From Tolypeutes matacus (lineage: Eukaryota; Chordata; Mammalia; Cingulata; Chlamyphoridae), in the NCBI GenBank assembly GCA_026826555.1, contig JAKSZT010054573.1, positions 1,297,109 to 1,361,108 of the forward strand: a stretch of DNA of 64,000 nucleotides, given 5' to 3'. Positions 1 to 12,235 of the stretch are shown here, one piece after another (positions within the stretch are counted from its first letter, which is position 1; each line of letters begins with the position of its first letter). The notes under the pieces were generated by a model. It had not been told where the DNA came from and searched no databases. It worked only from the letters and a program-made list of their open reading frames with translations. The translations under genes were made by a program, and so were the position numbers.

Positions 1-714
1 AAGAGAGGTCGCTCCTGGGGGAAGAGAGCCAGCTAGGACGTCAGTCTAGAGGGCTAATGGAAGCTCTCTAGCTACTCAGCTTTGCCTACAAAGAAAAGCT
101 CCTTAGGAAAAGGAGATCACAGATGTCAGATTCCCTAAGGAGGGAGCAAAAAGTGACTTGAGGCTGTGAAGTAGCACTGAAGAGAAATTAGGCTGCTTCT
201 CTACCATGGCTATTTCTTTCTTTACCTGCTCCTCATTATTTAAAATAAAGCCTTATTATCTCTATGATCCTAGGGTTGGTCTTACCAAAGAGGCAGCAAA
301 CCACAGTCTTTACATTAAGTTTTGATCAGTTTATGAAGCATGCTTTGGCTTTCATAATTGTAAAAGAAAGCAACCTGAGGACTTATGATTCTATTTTAAT
401 GGTGGTACTAATAGCCAGGACAACTTCTTGTGGTTTCTGATCAAATCAAGCTCCAACATTATGTGTCTATGTGAATGGAGGGAAAGCCTGGAGATATTGC
501 CTTTATTTTCATAATCATGGACTGGTTATTCAAGCTCTCTCTTCAGCAATACATAGATGCTTCCAACCTTCCTTCAAGCCCTCTATTTTCTATTCGTTGG
601 CCCCTGAAGACCACACCCACTTTCTTGGCATGTCTACCACCTATGGGAAGTAACAGGTGCTTTCAGGGCTGTGAATCTCCCTGCTATCTTTGTGCCTTCC
701 TCCATATGTTTCCT
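1..714. other. Unassigned intergenic or intronic sequence
   Basis: I recognise no gene or repeat here. Two overlapping short ORFs near 471-756 lie in different frames over the same bases and show no domain, so I treat them as chance. Confidence 0.5.
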
Positions 715-960
715 TTAATTATTATTTTAATTTCGAGAGACAATTGTAAGAAATAATACAGAGTCCGTGTACCCTTCACCAGAGTTCCTCAAGGAGAGAT
801 CATCTTGCATATCTATAGTACCCATGTCACAACCAGAAAACTGACACCCACTAGCCTTATTCAGATTTCATTGTCTTACGTATTGTGTGTGTGAGTGTAG
901 TTCTGTTATATCACGTCTCAGTGCTCCATAAAACTGTGATTTGAGCTCATGCGCCATTTT
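715..960 (-). repeat. Old L1 fragment, antisense
   Basis: The top strand reads like the reverse complement of an old mammalian L1 3' region. It includes the stretch about a bound pair of 'rtaccc' and 'cataactatagtac'-type words and a short TG run near 888. It is strongly diverged. The edges are approximate. Confidence 0.5.
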
Positions 961-986
961 GATAAGGGTCTAAAAATCCAATGTGT

Positions 987-2373
987 TTGCTAGGTATATA
1001 CCCAAAAGAACTGAGAGCAGTGACACGAATAGACACCTGCACGTTATTCACTATAGCTAAGAGTCGGAAACAACCCAGATGTCCATCAACTGACGAATGA
1101 ATTAACAAATTGTGTAGTAATACTCATGATGGAATATTATGCAGTGGTTAGAAGAAATGAAGTCGTGAAGCATACGACAACATGGATGAACCTGGAGGAC
1201 AGTGTGTTGAGTGAAGCAAGCCAGACACAAAAGGAAAAATACTGTATGATTGCCCTATTATGAACTAAATATATTAAGTGAAATATGATTATGGGTAGAA
1301 TTGTATACATAAGACCATTTTTCTTTGAAGCTAAACAAATGTAAGTTAATACTACACAATGTTCATATCAGACAAAAAAACAAAACCATTATACTAAGTG
1401 AAGGAGACCAGATACAGAGTACTACATATTGTATGGTTCCATTGATATAAAATGTAAATATAAATCAGTTCATAACGATGAAAGATTAGTTGTTATGTAG
1501 GCCTGAGGAAGGAATGCTAAGAGGTTTGGAGTCTTTCTTTTTGGAATAATGGATTTATTCTAGAATTTTTAAGATGATGAATATACAACATTGTGATTAT
1601 GCTAAAAGCCATCGATTATATACTTTGGATAGAATAGCCAGAAACAGCAGCCATGTACAGTGGGGGAAGCAGAGAGAGACTGAGAGGGGAGGAATGTTCT
1701 TGTTTGTTTCTTTGTCTGCTTTTTGTAGCAGTTTGGCATTATTTATGAAATCCAAAAATGGATATTGGATTATGCTTGTAAACTGGTCTGTTCCTCTGGG
1801 TGAGATTAAATTATGATTAGAGCTTTGATTTGGCCACGTCAATAGGGTGTTGAGCCCCACCCCTTGGTGGGTGGGGGATCAGATAGAAGACATGGCAATG
1901 GGTAGAGTTGGAGTTCTGATGTGGGGTTGTTGAGCTGGAGGCCCAGGAAGTAAGCACACAGAGGACTCTGGTTTTGAGGAAAGAGAAGAGGCCCCGGGAA
2001 GAGAAACAAGCTCTTCACCTAATAGTCTACAGTTGGCCTTGCGGAGATAGCAGAGGAACTGAGCCCAGAGACAAGCAAGCCCAGGGAAGAGGGGAACCCA
2101 GGAAGCCTGAAAATCCTGGCAGATGTTGGCAGCCATCTTGCGCCAACGTGAGGCAAAAGACTTTGGTGAGGGAAGTAATTTATGTTTTATGGCCTGGTAG
2201 CTGTAAGCTTCTACCCCAAATAAATACCCTTTATAAAAACCGAGTGATTTCTGGTATTTTACATCAGCACCCTTTTGGCCGACTAATACAACCATTAATT
2301 GTACACCTTGGAGGAATTGTATGCTTTATTAATATGTATCAATAAAATTGATTTAAAAAAAAGAGACAAAAAA
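987..2373 (+). mobile_element. 5'-truncated L1 3' end, split by an LTR
   Basis: The segment from 990 matches the ORF2 end and 3'UTR of the full-length L1 at 37.7-44.1 kb. Shared stretches include the sequence coding for the final residues around 'GIYP' and the 'acaacatggatgaacctgg' 3'UTR block near 1180. The L1 resumes after the LTR at 2291 and ends in AATAAAATTGA plus an A-rich tail near 2340-2373. An imperfect 12-bp pair, 975-986 and 2374-2385 (10 of 12 match), may be the target-site duplication. The copy is dead and carries only the extreme end of ORF2. Confidence 0.75.
1724..2290 (+). mobile_element. Solo LTR, xenarthran ERVL/MaLR-like family, copy 1
   Basis: The unit starts TGTAGCAGTTTG and ends GACTAATACA, so it has TG...CA termini. 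A poly(A) signal, AATAAA, lies near 2220, just before 'taccctttataaaaa'. It is homologous over its length to the copy at 26878-27522. It sits inside an L1 3'UTR, so it is younger than that L1. I found no clear 5-bp duplication at its edges. Confidence 0.7.
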
Positions 2374-2385
2374 AATTCAGTGTGT

Positions 2386-5300
2386 CAAAATTTGCCCAAG
2401 CTCTCAGGGAGCTCCAAAGTCTGTTTGTACTCAGCTTGTAGCCCTGATAGGGTGGGGGATAGTATTTTGGATTCTGAAATTCCCTTCAGTTGACCAGTAG
2501 TCAGTATCCTCCTGAGAAGTGCTCTCCGAGTCATTGGAATTTGGAAGCCTCTGTCTAAATAGTGACTTCTCATGGCGGAATTCCTCAAGCGGCTTTCACC
2601 TAGTGGCCCACCTTCTTCTCTCATTAAATGTTGCCATGCTCTGACATTGGGCTTTGACATAACACAAATATTATAAAAGTGAGTAAGTTTACTGAAGACT
2701 GAGGACAAGCCTTGTTTTCAGTGTGGAGGAGATTTTATTTCACAGCACAGAGTTGCAACAGGGGCAGACCATATATTGAAACATTTTCAACAAAGATAAT
2801 TTCAGATTATATCCAGGAATATGGGGTAGTTTCTGCTGACCAAAGGGAACATATATGTAGGATTCTATTTGTGTGCCCAGCAGGAAGTTTTCTAAAAATG
2901 CCAAAGGGATTAAAAATAAGTACATAAGAAACCCCTCCCATTTTAAGGTGGTGGTAAATTTTAACAAATAGCTGTAGAAAGGAGGGAGGTGACATCTGTA
3001 GGGACTAAGTGATGGCTTCCTTTATGGTTGGTAGATTCGGGTTCTCCTGCCAACACAGAGCGATACTATAATAATTTCCTCTCAATGGCAGACCTCAGCA
3101 TCTGGAATCAGAGCCACATCCTACTGGGAGTACAGTGCCTGGTGGAAGTCATACCTAACGACCAGCCTTAGCACTTCTCTGAGTGTTTGATGTTCAAGAC
3201 GAATGATGTTAGCCAATTCCTAGTGAAACAGTGCAAATTGCCTTCCAGTGGAGACAAGTTTGGGGCCAAAAGACTTGGGCCAAGTCTGTTACTTCCTGTC
3301 CCACCCTGCACTCCTAAATCAATTTGATGGCGTGAGGAATGGGTAAAACAAGCAACGTGGCCTGCCTGTGTATGTGTGTATTGAGCAAGGGCGGGGATTA
3401 GGACCAGGTGGGAGGGAGGGTTGGCGTGCTGCCCAGTAAATAGAAAAGCATAAGAGCAAACACTCTATTTAGAGGAAAACTTTCCACAGTCATAAATAAC
3501 TTTTTAAAGCAAGAACAGAAACTTCCTAAGCAAGGCTTATGCTTTAAAGATTTAAATGGAACCATACTGATCAGGCAGTACAAATTGCTAGGAAAAAAAT
3601 CCTCTAATAGAAAGAAAATGTTGGCAGAACAGAATAATACCTTTAGGTTAAGATACAAAATATATTCCACTGTATTTTAATCACGTGGACATTGTATGTC
3701 CCCTTGTCTCCTAATTCCATCAGGTAAACCTCATCATATCAAGATTGTGGCTCCCCCCCTCAGGCTCATTAGAGAAACAGCAGTTCAGAATATCCCGCAT
3801 CTCAGATTTAAGCAAGGGGAAAGCTCACCTGGAATTCCCTCTCCCGCCAGCAACCCTAGTAGCATTTCACATCCTTTTCTCAGCGCATAGAAGCAGCAGC
3901 AAACTTCCTGCCGCATAGAGAGCCTGCATTTGCTTGGCCCGTTGCTTCCTGCGCTGGGGTTTGGTGATGGTTATCTTGAAGCTCTTCACTTGTCTTCTCC
4001 ACGTCCGGTTCCCCCCTTGGTAAGCACAGATCCATTTCCTGTCGACCTTGTAGGTGAGTTGTGAGATCCACGTCAGATAATGGGGGCCACATGCCAAAAT
4101 GCCAAACTAGAAAGGCCCCAATGGAGATGGGAAAGGATGATTCTTATTTTCATTGGCATCACCCTTGGAGCTGGGAGAGGCAGTTAATAAAAACTCAGAG
4201 CTGTGGCCCGTAATTTGAGAATGTCAGCCATCGCCAGCATTTCTGTTACTGTGATCCCAGTGGCAGCCACCAACAACGAACAAGTTTTCCCTCCTGGTCC
4301 ACACTCACATTCTCAGATTACAGGCAGGGCGCTGCCAGCCTCCCCCCATGTTATCAGGAGATTCCAGAAACTGGGCACATTCTTTGGAGACCTCTTGGCA
4401 TGGGGGTCTGGAACAGTTTCGCCTCTTCGTCTCATTTCCCTTGCAGTTTGACAGACATGGCCAGCTGCTTCAATAGGGGCATTGCCTGCTTTCCAGGCTT
4501 TGCAGGTCTCGTTAGGTGAATGGAAAGCACAGGTGCAGATTAAGTTACATTCAGGTACGCACTTTGCGTGCTGTAGGCTGGAAGAGCGAGAACGAGAGAG
4601 TGTAAAAAACGAGCCACGGATCTGCCCCACTCCTTTTAAGTGTGAAAGTGACACTGGGTTTTGAGGCTACATTTTTAGGTTGTGTCGTAGAAAAGCATTT
4701 CTGAATGGAAAGATGCTCCTCTTTAATGTTCCCAGGAGAGCTTGGACCGTGGATTTGCGATTTTGAGGGGAATACCGTGGGCTGTCTCTCTCCTGTCTAG
4801 CCTGTCGGGACTTCTCTGGCAAAACGCCGGCCGCCTCCTTTCTTAGGGCTGCCTTTCCTGGAGTCCCAGCAGGAGAGTGTGTACAAGGCAGATTTGTTAT
4901 TAGTCCAGAGAAAGAAAGGACGGGAGGGCTTTCCAGATCACTTTGGCTAATGCATTCCTGAAAAGGCTTAAGGCAAGAAAAGAAGTCTGTGTGCTGAGCC
5001 GAAAGCCCTCTTATGCCCTAACAAAGGTGGATAATTTCATATTCCAGGTAGATGACCCGGAAAATGGAAACGTTTTCCATTGGTATGAATAATAGTTTGT
5101 CTGTTTAAAATTAAGGAAAAAAAAGGAAAGAAAGGCAAAAAATGTCCTGGCCAGGTTGCTTTTCTGCCAGTAAAATGAACTGGTGGCTCAGGACCAAATC
5201 AGAATGCGTGGATGTGTCCAAATACCTTCACCCTGGGCCTCCATTGCTTCTTGGAACCAGCCTGGGGAACCAGCGAGGGTCTGTTTGGGGTCTCCTGATT

Positions 5301-5529
5301 TCATCCAAGCCAAAGAAAACCCCAGGTGGGTAGTCCCAGCCAGTCTTAATCGGCTGGTGCCGAGGCAGCTGCCTGGCCTGGGAAAAGGGGTGAACGTCAC
5401 AAAGCCCTGGGTCCCTGGGCTTCAGAGGCTGAAAGATAGAAGTATTTTAAATGCAGTAGAGTGTTGTACAGGGTGACCAGCAGGCCGTTCATAGCTTCAG
5501 TGTTTGATATTTTTAAACAGTTTTTAAGA
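2386..5529. other. Mostly unique sequence with no supported gene
   Basis: I recognise no repeat family in this stretch. A minus-strand exon-like patch at 3867-4120 is discussed among the findings. Other ORFs, such as 4313-4654 minus, overlap ORFs on the opposite strand and show no recognisable domain. Confidence 0.45.
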
Positions 5530-5544
5530 TAAGCCCTTCATTCG

Positions 5545-5775
5545 TTCACTGTCCAGGGTCAGCAACCTTTTTCTGTAACAGGCTGGTTAGTAGATAGTTT
5601 ACACTCTCAGGGCCATTCAGTTGCTGTCGTAGCTACTCGACTCTGCCATTACAGCACGGAAGCAGCCGTCTAAAGAATATAAAACATCAGTACAGTTGTG
5701 TTCCAATAAAACTTTATTTTTAAAAATTGGTGGCAGGATAGCTTTGGCCCACATGTGTTTGCTGACCCTACTCTA
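5545..5775 (+). mobile_element. hAT-Charlie nonautonomous element, MER20-like
   Basis: The sequence runs from 'cagggtcagcaacctttttctgtaa' through a block about 'actactcgactctgcc' to 'tgttccaataaaacttta' and 'tgctgaccct'. This order matches an old mammalian hAT MITE that I recall as MER20. The two ends are imperfect inverted repeats (CAGGGTCAGCA and TGCTGACCCT). Related antisense copies lie at 17755-17975 and 55850-56040. The family name is less certain than the homology. Confidence 0.65.
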
Positions 5776-6034
5776 GAAGCTGATGTCATCGAGGCGTGTA
5801 GAGTCGGGGGTCTTTAGCATTGAGGTGAAACAGAAGTCAGTAAACTATGGCTTGTAGGCTAAATAAGACCTGTTTACTCAGTGAAACGTTACACAACAGG
5901 CAGAACCAACTACGGGGAATTTTAGCAGCATCTGACAATTCCTTAGAAATTTGGTGTTAAGTGAAAAAAACCAATTCACTGAACACTACATATAGTAGGA
6001 TTTTTTTTTGAAACGCACCAAAGCAGGTAAAACT

Positions 6035-6605
6035 CATCTGCTTTGTGTTACTGTAGATTAGCTTTGCCTGTTGTAGAATTTAGTATAAATGGAATTATGC
6101 GGTAGGTGTTTTTTTGGTCGCTGGCATCTCTGACTCAGCATAGCTTTGAGATCCATTCATATTGCTGCACGTAACAGTGGTCTTCGTTTGTACTGCTGCT
6201 GATCACCCTCCTTTGTGAACAGGCTGCAATCTGTTTCGTCACCCTCCTGGTGATAGAGGTGGTCGCTCGTTCCGGTTTGTGGCAATTTCAGATAAATCAG
6301 CTATGAACATTTGTGTGTAAGTCTTTGTATGGGCATATGTTCTCATTTCTTGGGGGAGTGGAATTGTTGGCTTGTATGGTGGGAGCGTGTTTCAGTTTTT
6401 AAGAGAATGTCAAATTGTCTTCCAAAGTGGTTGTGCCATCTTACCCACCCACCACGGCGGATGAGAGTTTCAGTGGCTCCCTTTCCTTACCAACACTGGG
6501 TATGCAAGTCTTTTTAGTTTTAGCCAGTTTGGTCAATGTGTATGGTATCTCTTTGTGGTCTTAATTTGCATTTTCCTGATGATTAGTGATATTAAGAATC
6601 ATTTG
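6035..6605 (-). repeat. L1 ORF2 3' fragment, antisense
   Basis: The top strand reads as the reverse complement of the L1 ORF2 C-terminal coding region, with words such as 'tgtcttccaaagtggttgtgcc' near 6415 and 'ttttcctgatgattagtgat' near 6572. The matching sense region in the full-length L1 here lies around 43.36-43.6 kb. It is heavily diverged and has no coding capacity. Confidence 0.7.
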
Positions 6606-6800
6606 CCAATAGACTCCTGGGAGGCAGCAGCTGTTGAGTGCGGAGCAGGATGACAGGCATTTTGGGGTGATGGAAATATTCTCTTCTGATGATGATGGTT
6701 GTTACAGAAATGTGTACCTTTGCTAAAACTCATTGAACACTACACTTAAAATGAATGCATCTTATTGTACATAATATAAACCTCAGCAAAACCAATATAA
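6606..6800 (+). repeat. Old L1 3'UTR fragment
   Basis: The words 'ttttggggtgatggaaatat', 'cattgaacactacactt' and 'aaatgaatgcatctta' are the usual order at the 3' end of old mammalian L1 elements. It abuts an antisense L1 piece on its left, so the two are separate events or a rearranged copy. Confidence 0.6.
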
Positions 6801-6837
6801 ATATATGAAATTGATTTGAAAAGCCCACAAAACAAAG

Positions 6838-7080
6838 GAAAACCACATTTAGGGACAAATATACATGTAATACAACTCTTTTTTAAAAAGTAAGAGGATG
6901 AAAACCTCAAAATTCAGCATACTGGTTGCTACTGGACAGGAAGAGGGTGATGTAAAAAGGATATAGAGGTAAATTTAGATTCCTATGTGTTTGATGGGTC
7001 AGTAAGGGTTCATCATGTTTGTATGCTTCATAATTTATACACATGTATTACATATGTTGTCTGCATACATTAAACATTAC
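6838..7080 (+). repeat. Probable old L1 (L1ME-type) 3' fragment
   Basis: The order 'aattcagcatactggttgct', 'gggttcatcatgtttgtatg' and a T/A-rich end resembles L1ME 3'UTRs. Divergence is high. Confidence 0.4.
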
Positions 7081-7180
7081 ATAATAAATTCCACTTGTAA
7101 AAACATGCTCTCATTGTTTTGGTTAGAATGTCACAAATGGTCAATCTCCAAGTAATTTTTTTTACTCCACATTTTTGTAA

Positions 7181-7204
7181 TGAGAGAGAGAGTGTGTGTG
7201 TGTG
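7181..7204. repeat. (GA)n(TG)n microsatellite
   Basis: A short GA tract runs directly into a TG tract. The surrounding 7080-8345 is otherwise unassigned, with no supported gene. Confidence 0.8.
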
Positions 7205-8348
7205 ATAACCGATGAGATTAGAATCTATTCTGATAGGATGATATTGACCAGAGAAAAAAGCTGCAGGATTTTGAGGGCATACTAAAGAATTTCCAGTGGA
7301 AGTCAATAAACAATTTAAAATGGGTGGTTTATCAAATTTTTGGCTTAAAAAGATGGCCAGGGCTGCTTAGTGGTAGCTGAGGAGAGCAGAAACAGGGAGC
7401 TCCTTTAGGTGTCTCTGGCAGCTCCCATGTGTGGGTGTTAAAGATGGAGGTGGGTGGGAGGAGAGGGATTTGAAAGATATTCCAGAGAAAAAATTGTCAG
7501 GATTTGCTCATGCCTAGGATATAATTTTAAAACACTTCTCATAAGACGTGCCTCATTTTCCCCATCAAGCTTCTACAAAATGCTTGGCTTCTGTTATAAA
7601 CCAGTGGCTGAGCTGTTAGACCATTCTGTGAATTCGTAACAGGCATTTCTGTCTTATGATGATGTGAGATTTAGGGTACAATTTGATAGCTAAAAGACAG
7701 AAAATAACCAGTTGCCAATTAGTATTTTCTTTTGGACATTATATTTGTCCTACAAGAGGGGCAGGCAACATATGGCATTTTGGAAAATCATACATTTCTG
7801 GCTTCCTTTTGCATTTTTCCCTGAAGGAATGTGAGTGATGAGGGACTTCAGTTGCCCAAAAGAGAATTAATTCAGAACTTTCTGTCTAGAGACCATACTG
7901 CTTGACTCAATAGGAAGAGATTAATATGAGAACTTTGCATGTTGTAGAATTTCATCTAGTTAGAAAAAAAATGTGTTCTTTAAATTTCCTTTGGTTTAAA
8001 GTGGTTTAAATTAAGTGCCAAATTATTACAAGAAAAGAAAAAACGTTCCTTAAAGCCCATAAAGGAATGATAATGCCAAAAGATCATCATCCTCTCCCAC
8101 CCCCAAGTTCAGTAGCACCACCAGGCATTTCCACCCATAGATTTTGGAGCTAGTACTTTTTGGCCATCATGCCAGCTTGTCATTAACAGAGGTCTCCTAT
8201 TCTCTCAGACGTCTCTTCCACATGTTCTAGTGAGTCTTTCAAACTCTGTCATCCACTCCTGACAATCTTTATTCCATTCTCCCAGACCTTGCCCTAGTGA
8301 GTTATATCTGAGGACTTTTTGAATGAAGCCTGGAACTTTTTAAGGATG

Positions 8349-8795
8349 TGTTGGGGATTGAGTCGTGTACCCCGCAAAAGATATGTTCACATCTTAATCA
8401 GCGTTCCTGTGGGTGAGAACCCATTTTTAAGTGGGACTTTTGAAGATGTTATTATTAGTTAAGATGTGGCCAGAGTGAATCAGGGTGGGTCTTAATGTGT
8501 ATGACTGGAGGTCATACATACATACATACAAACAGAGGAAATTGGACACAGTCAGTCAGAGAAAGCCACAAGAAGAAGCCAGAAGCCAGAAGAAACCAGA
8601 GAGGACGGAGAGACATCAGCTCATAATGGAGAATTGGCATCGCCAGAACGCTGCCGACACTGAGAGAAAGCATGGCCCTGCCGACATCTTGATTTTGGGC
8701 TTCTTAGCCTTCCAAACCATGAGCCAATAAATGCTTGTTGTTGAAGCCAACCCATTGTGTGGTATTTGTCATAGCAGCTCTGGCAGACTGAGACA
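8349..8795 (+). mobile_element. MLT1-type LTR (ERVL-MaLR)
   Basis: It begins TGTTGGGGATTGAGTCGTG and ends CTGAGACA. The internal order matches MLT1: a 'gggtgagaacc' block, a purine-rich 'gaagccagaagaaacc' block, 'ctgccgacatcttgattt', an AATAAA near 8727 and a 'gtggtatttgtcatagcagct' end. A short (CATA)n tract at 8515-8530 interrupts it. No proviral body follows, so it is a solo LTR. Confidence 0.75.
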
Positions 8796-9594
8796 GTTAG
8801 CACTTTTTATTTTGTAAATGAGGACTGTTCTGTTTTGCCTTTTTTTTTTCTTACAGAGCCCTTTCAGTTTTAAACCAAGGCACTTAGAATGAGGGAGTAA
8901 AAACTCACACAGCCCCAAATGTTGATGCCTAAGTTGAGGTCAAAGTTGTGGCACTGTGACTGCTGTGCTGTTAGTGACAAAAAGGCAGATGTGGAACTTG
9001 AAATAAGTCAACAACATGTCCTCCTAAGCAATTGTGTTTTACTCACAGGTTTACTACTTTTTTTTTTAATTTTAAGAATTTGAAAATGAATGCAGCCAAT
9101 TCGATAAGAAATAAACTACCTAAATGAGTAAGGGACAGCCTTTACTGATTTTAGTTTTTAAAACCCAGTATTTCTACTTCCTTTTGAATTTCTTCTTTAC
9201 TAATCTCTAATGCTGGATGGAAGCCTGGCAAGGAATGGACAGTCCAAACTCAGCGTATTATAGAAGTAAACCGGGTTTCAAATGCCCACCATCCAGCTGT
9301 AAAAGTTTAACTTTCTACATTCATTTTTGCCTTTAAAACACATTCATGGTTAATTGAGAAAACATACAGTAAAGGAAAACATTTCTCAAAATTACAAATA
9401 TTCTATGTAGTGTCAGGAGGGGCCACAAGAGGTCATCTGGCTCCATCCTTGCCTTATATCATCAACCATCAAGGGTACAATTAGCCTGACTTTGAAGATC
9501 TGGTGAGAATTCTCTCTTTTAGCAACTTAAGTTCCTTGCAGGGCGGCTGTTCCAATTGCCATCAAATGAAATACTCTTTCTGCAATTTGAAATG
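8796..9594. other. Unassigned sequence
   Basis: I see no repeat or gene here, only short T-rich and A-rich tracts (8840 and 9059). Confidence 0.4.
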
Positions 9595-9965
9595 ATTTGT
9601 TTTTTGAAAAATTGAAGTATAATTTAAATTGCCCAAATCTTAAATGTACAGCTCTATGATCTATACCATTGTATACACCTGTGCAAACAACCCTTCAATT
9701 ATGAAATAGAACATTTTCTTCACCTCAGGGATTTCCTTTGGTTCCCTTTTCAGTCATCCTCATTCCCCACCATGGTAACCTCTCTTCTGACATCTTTTAC
9801 CATGGATTAGTTTAAACACTTTTTAAATTTCTTATAAATGTTTCCAGAGTTTACTAACCCATGCATATACACGTATCTGTAACTATTTCTGTATTTAGCC
9901 ATCAATATCTATATTAAGTGATACGTAAGTTCATGATGATGGCTTCAGCTCTAATCCAGTACACA
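9595..9965 (-). repeat. Old L1 3' fragment, antisense
   Basis: The top strand words 'ttgaagtataatttaaatt', 'ttgtatacacctgtgcaaac' and 'catcctcattccccacca' follow the reverse-complement order of an old L1 3'UTR. It may be the far end of the antisense L1 that continues at 10330, with unassigned sequence in between that includes a C-run at 10206-10217. Confidence 0.6.
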
Positions 9966-10329
9966 TGGAACATCTGGCCTCCTCCACTTGCTTGTCTGTA
10001 GCCTCCCACTCCCAGCAGTGAGAAACCTGGCTGCCACCATCCTTGTACTCCTTCAGCTCCAGGATGTTTATATAGTGGTATCACAATTTTTAACCCAGGC
10101 CCCTATGAGTAACAACTTTATCAACTAGAGTACTGTGCTCACGGACAGTTTCTTTTGCCCTTAGTCTTTGTCCCATTCATTTCCAAATTTACTCAGGTAA
10201 GCACTCCCCCCCCCCCCATCTTCTTCAGCGATGTTGTTTCACACCTTTGTAGTATGGTTACATTGTTTTGTCCATTCTTCATTATATCCTGGATCCTCAA
10301 ACCTTAAGTGATTATTAATTAAATTAAAT

Positions 10330-12235
10330 ACAGTAAAGTTTGCTATTTATGCTGTAAAGTTCTGTGGCTTTTGACAGATGCATAGTGTCGTATTTCCTCT
10401 ATTATTGTGTTCTACAGAATAGTTTCTCCACTCTGAAAAGTCCCAAGTGCTTCAAATATTCAACTCCTCCTCCCCCAAAGCTCTTGGAAATTACCGATTT
10501 TTTTTTTTTTAAAGCCATCTCTATAGCTTTATTTGTCCAGAATGTCATATACTTGGAAACAGACTGTATGCAGCTTTTTCAGACTGGATTCTTTCACTTA
10601 GCATAAGATAAGGCTCCTCATCTTTTTTGTGGTTTGATAGTTTTTTTTTTTTTTTAGTATCACTGACTATTATTCCCTTGTAATTATATATACCATAGTT
10701 TGTTTACCATTCACCTATTGAAGGACATCTTGGTTGCTTGTAAATTTTGGTGATTATGAATGAACCTGCCGTAAAATTCACATGCAGGGTTTTGTGTGGA
10801 CATAAGCTTTCAAATGGGTTGGGTAAATACCTAGGAGCACAATTGCTGGATGTGTGGTGTCAGCTGGGCTAGGTTACAGTGTCCAGTTATATGGTCAAAC
10901 CTTGGCCTGGTTGTTACTGTGGAGAATTTTGTAGATGGGATTAGCATCCACAGTCAGTAAACTTTAAAGGAGATGACCCTCTATAATGTGGGTCATCATG
11001 TGATTGGCCTCAGCCAATCAGCTGCAGGTCTTAAGGACCGAGGATTCCGGGGTCAGAAAGAATCCTGCCTCAAGACCACGTCCTCCGCTCCTTCTTGGCC
11101 TTCCCTACAGAGTAAGACTCAAGATTTCAGCATCACCCTTAACCAGAATTTCCAGCTTCTGGCCTGCTCTATGGAGTTGGGACTTGCCAGTCCTCATAAT
11201 AGAATGAGCCAATTCCTTATAATAAATCTCTTAATATGTGTCTCCTGTTGGTTATGTCTCTCTGGAGAAACCTGACTAAGACATGTGGTAAGACTATATT
11301 TAGCCATGTAAGGAACTGCCAAACTGTCTTCCAGAGAGGCTGTACCATTTTCCATTGCCACCAGCAATGAATGAGAGTTCCTGGAGTTCCACATCATTAC
11401 CAGCAATTGGTATTGTCAGATTTTTGGATTTTAGCTATTTTTAAAGTTGTGTAAAATAAGCCATTACTGACTTAATTTCCAGTTCCCTAATGACAAATGA
11501 TGATAAGTGTCCTTATTTATTTATTTATTTTTCTCTCAGCATTTACTTTCCAGAATAAGTGTCCTTTTATAAGCTTATTTGCCATCTGTGTATCTTCTTT
11601 GGTGAAGTGTCCATTCAGATTTTTGGCCATTTTGTAATTGGTTTATTTGCCTTTGTAGATTTGCATCTTAAAGAGTTCTTTGAACATTTTGGATGGAAGT
11701 CCCTTGTCAGTTATGTGTTCTGTGGATATTTTCTCCCAGTCTATGCCTTGTACTTTCATTCTCTTAACAGTCTCTCTCTCAGAAGGTATTTTTAGTTTTA
11801 ATAACATTTAAGTCATCAGTTTTTTTCTTTCATGCATTGTCCTTTTGGTGGTTTTCTTAAAATCTCATTACCAAACCCAAGTGTTCTCCTATGTTATCTT
11901 CTAGAAGCTTTATAGTTTTGCATTTTATATTTAGGTGTCTGATACATTTTGAGTTCATCTCTGTGAAAAGTGTAAAGTCTGTGTCTGCATTCATTTTTTT
12001 TGTCCCAGCACCATTTTTTGAAAAGACTCTTCTCTTGCCAATAAATTTGTTCCTTCGTCAGAGATCAATTGATGAGGTGGTATATGGGAACTCTATTTTA
12101 TGCATGATTTTTCTGTGAACGTACAACTTCTTTAATTGAAAAAAAAAAGAAAGATCAGTTGATGACGTTTGTGTAGGTGTACTTCCAGGCCCTCTATTCT
12201 GTTCCTTTGATCTACGTGTCTATGGGTTAAATGAG
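10330..12235 (-). mobile_element. Antisense old L1 (3'UTR and ORF2 part), split by a solo LTR
   Basis: The left part (10330-10857) reads as reverse-complement L1, including 'gaatgtcatatacttggaa' and 'tttcacttagcataag'. The right part (11284-12235) continues with 'actgtcttccagagaggctg', 'tggccattttgtaattggtt', 'ttctcccagtctatgcc' and 'tttgatctacgtgtctatgg'. This order corresponds to progressively more 5' ORF2 sequence. The two halves join exactly across the LTR, which shows that the L1 was there first. Many indels; no coding capacity. Confidence 0.8.
10858..11283 (+). mobile_element. Solo LTR with perfect 5-bp target duplication
   Basis: The element starts TGTCAGCTGGG and ends CTAAGACA. It is flanked by TGTGG at 10853-10857 and again at 11284-11288. 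The TG...CA ends and 5-bp duplication are diagnostic of retroviral-type integration, and 5 bp fits ERVL. It carries AATAAA near 11221, as expected for an LTR R region. The internal 'gtgggtcatcatgtgattgg' and 'tctctggagaaacctgacta' words recall ERVL LTRs. The subfamily is not certain. Confidence 0.85.
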
